From positions 2,193,501 to 2,257,500 of the forward strand of contig NC_008044.1 of NCBI RefSeq assembly GCF_000014065.1: a stretch of DNA of 64,000 nucleotides, read 5' to 3'. Made by a program: the position numbers and the translations under genes. Shown in pieces: positions 63,615 through 64,000 of this stretch; the first letter of the stretch is position 1, and every line of letters starts with the position of its first letter. The DNA is from Ruegeria sp. TM1040. GTDB lineage: Bacteria; Pseudomonadota; Alphaproteobacteria; Rhodobacterales; Rhodobacteraceae. The notes under the pieces were generated by a model that was not told where the DNA came from, did no database searches, and worked only from the letters and a program-made list of their open reading frames with translations.

Positions 63615-64000
63615 TCAGAGGCCCTTGGCGCGGTAGCTCGAGGCAACCTTGTCGATGGAGACGAGATATGCGGCGGTGCGCAGATCAGAGACGTCATCGC
63701 GTTCGTGCCACACCTGCCGCATGGACTGATAGGCAATCCGCATGGTGTCATCGAGACCCGAGCGCACCAGCTCCAGCTCACCTGCACCGCGGAGGTATTT
63801 TTCCTTGAACTTGGGATCGAGCGACCATGTCTTGCCCATGCTCTCAGAGAGCATTTCCAGTTGATCGACCACAAGCTGGTGGCGTGCCTCTTCCTGACGG
63901 CGCTGCATCCGGCCAAAGCGGATATGCGAGAGGTTCTTGACCCACTCAAAGTAGGAAACCGTCACACCGCCGGCGTTGGCATACATGTCCGGAATGATCA
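63615..64000 (-). CDS. Glu/Leu/Phe/Val dehydrogenase, C-terminal part
   Basis: The gene enters from the right edge, leaving about 127 C-terminal codons. The translation PDMYANAGGVTVSYFEWVKN and LSHIRFGRMQRR is the conserved late part of the glutamate dehydrogenase family, followed by the C-terminal helices (RSGLDDTMRIAYQSMRQVWH). NAD- or NADP-linked glutamate dehydrogenase is the likely identity. A terminator follows. Confidence 0.93.
   Translation of the reverse strand, partial: IIPDMYANAGGVTVSYFEWVKNLSHIRFGRMQRRQEEARHQLVVDQLEMLSESMGKTWSLDPKFKEKYLRGAGELELVRSGLDDTMRIAYQSMRQVWHERDDVSDLRTAAYLVSIDKVASSYRAKGL

Noticed and set aside
1-64000. CRISPR array, insertion sequence, prophage or integron
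   Set aside because: No regular spaced repeats, transposase, integrase or phage structural protein is visible. The repeats at 19.1, 41.8 and 48.0 kb are isolated palindromic elements.

Overview
The window looks like ordinary chromosome of a marine alphaproteobacterium of the Roseobacter group (Rhodobacteraceae; Phaeobacter/Ruegeria/Leisingera-like). The reasons are the gene families and their pairing (rpoD-dnaG, nrdR-rib-nusB, heterotetrameric sarcosine oxidase, DUF6476/DUF6324 proteins, Hint-domain protein, BCCT carrier), GC-rich coding sequence, a tRNA-His with no genomic G-1 and an A73 discriminator (an alphaproteobacterial trait), and an alphaproteobacterial SOS box (GAAC-N7-GAAC). This is protein-level recognition by eye; no database search was possible.

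Layout. 1-5.6 kb: 5' end of atpH, a methyltransferase, gloB, clpA, a membrane protein. 5.7-12.4 kb: a small winged-helix protein, a candidate small RNA, an ExbB/MotA-like channel subunit with a partner carrying a very long coiled coil and an OmpA domain, ChaC, a DUF2125 protein and an extensin-like protein. 12.4-21.4 kb: tyrC-hisC, a class V aminotransferase divergent from an Lrp regulator, GNAT, PA14 protein, rpsD with a long leader, a Hint protein and an LpxR-like protein, the last two with CtrA-like sites upstream. 21.6-26.1 kb: rhodanese, FAD oxidoreductase, IclR regulator and sulfatase-like hydrolase. 26.4-30.3 kb: the complete four-gene Anbu (ancestral proteasome) operon. 30.5-35.3 kb: rluD overlapping DUF6476 head to head, tRNA-His, DUF6324, an unknown 370-residue protein, SOS-controlled mmcB and a candidate 6S RNA. 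35.4-39.2 kb: a heme-c-sensor adenylate cyclase, a BCCT carrier and a universal stress protein. 39.5-49.7 kb: nusB, ribH, ribB(X), an unknown gene and ribE on one side and ribD-nrdR on the other, split by an opposite-strand capsule cassette (kpsS, wza/kpsD-like, kpsC). 49.8-56.7 kb: yjbQ, small secreted or unknown proteins, rpoD, dnaG. 56.8-61.9 kb: soxBDAG. 62.1-64 kb: a probably leaderless tetR with a CPBP protease, and the 3' end of a glutamate dehydrogenase.

There is no IS element, prophage, integrase or CRISPR array. The parts most worth following are the Anbu operon, the coiled-coil stator-like pair, the candidate RNAs at 6.13 kb and 34.71 kb, the modular palindromic repeats at 19.1, 41.8 and 48.0 kb, the heme-c cyclase, and the CtrA-like sites.
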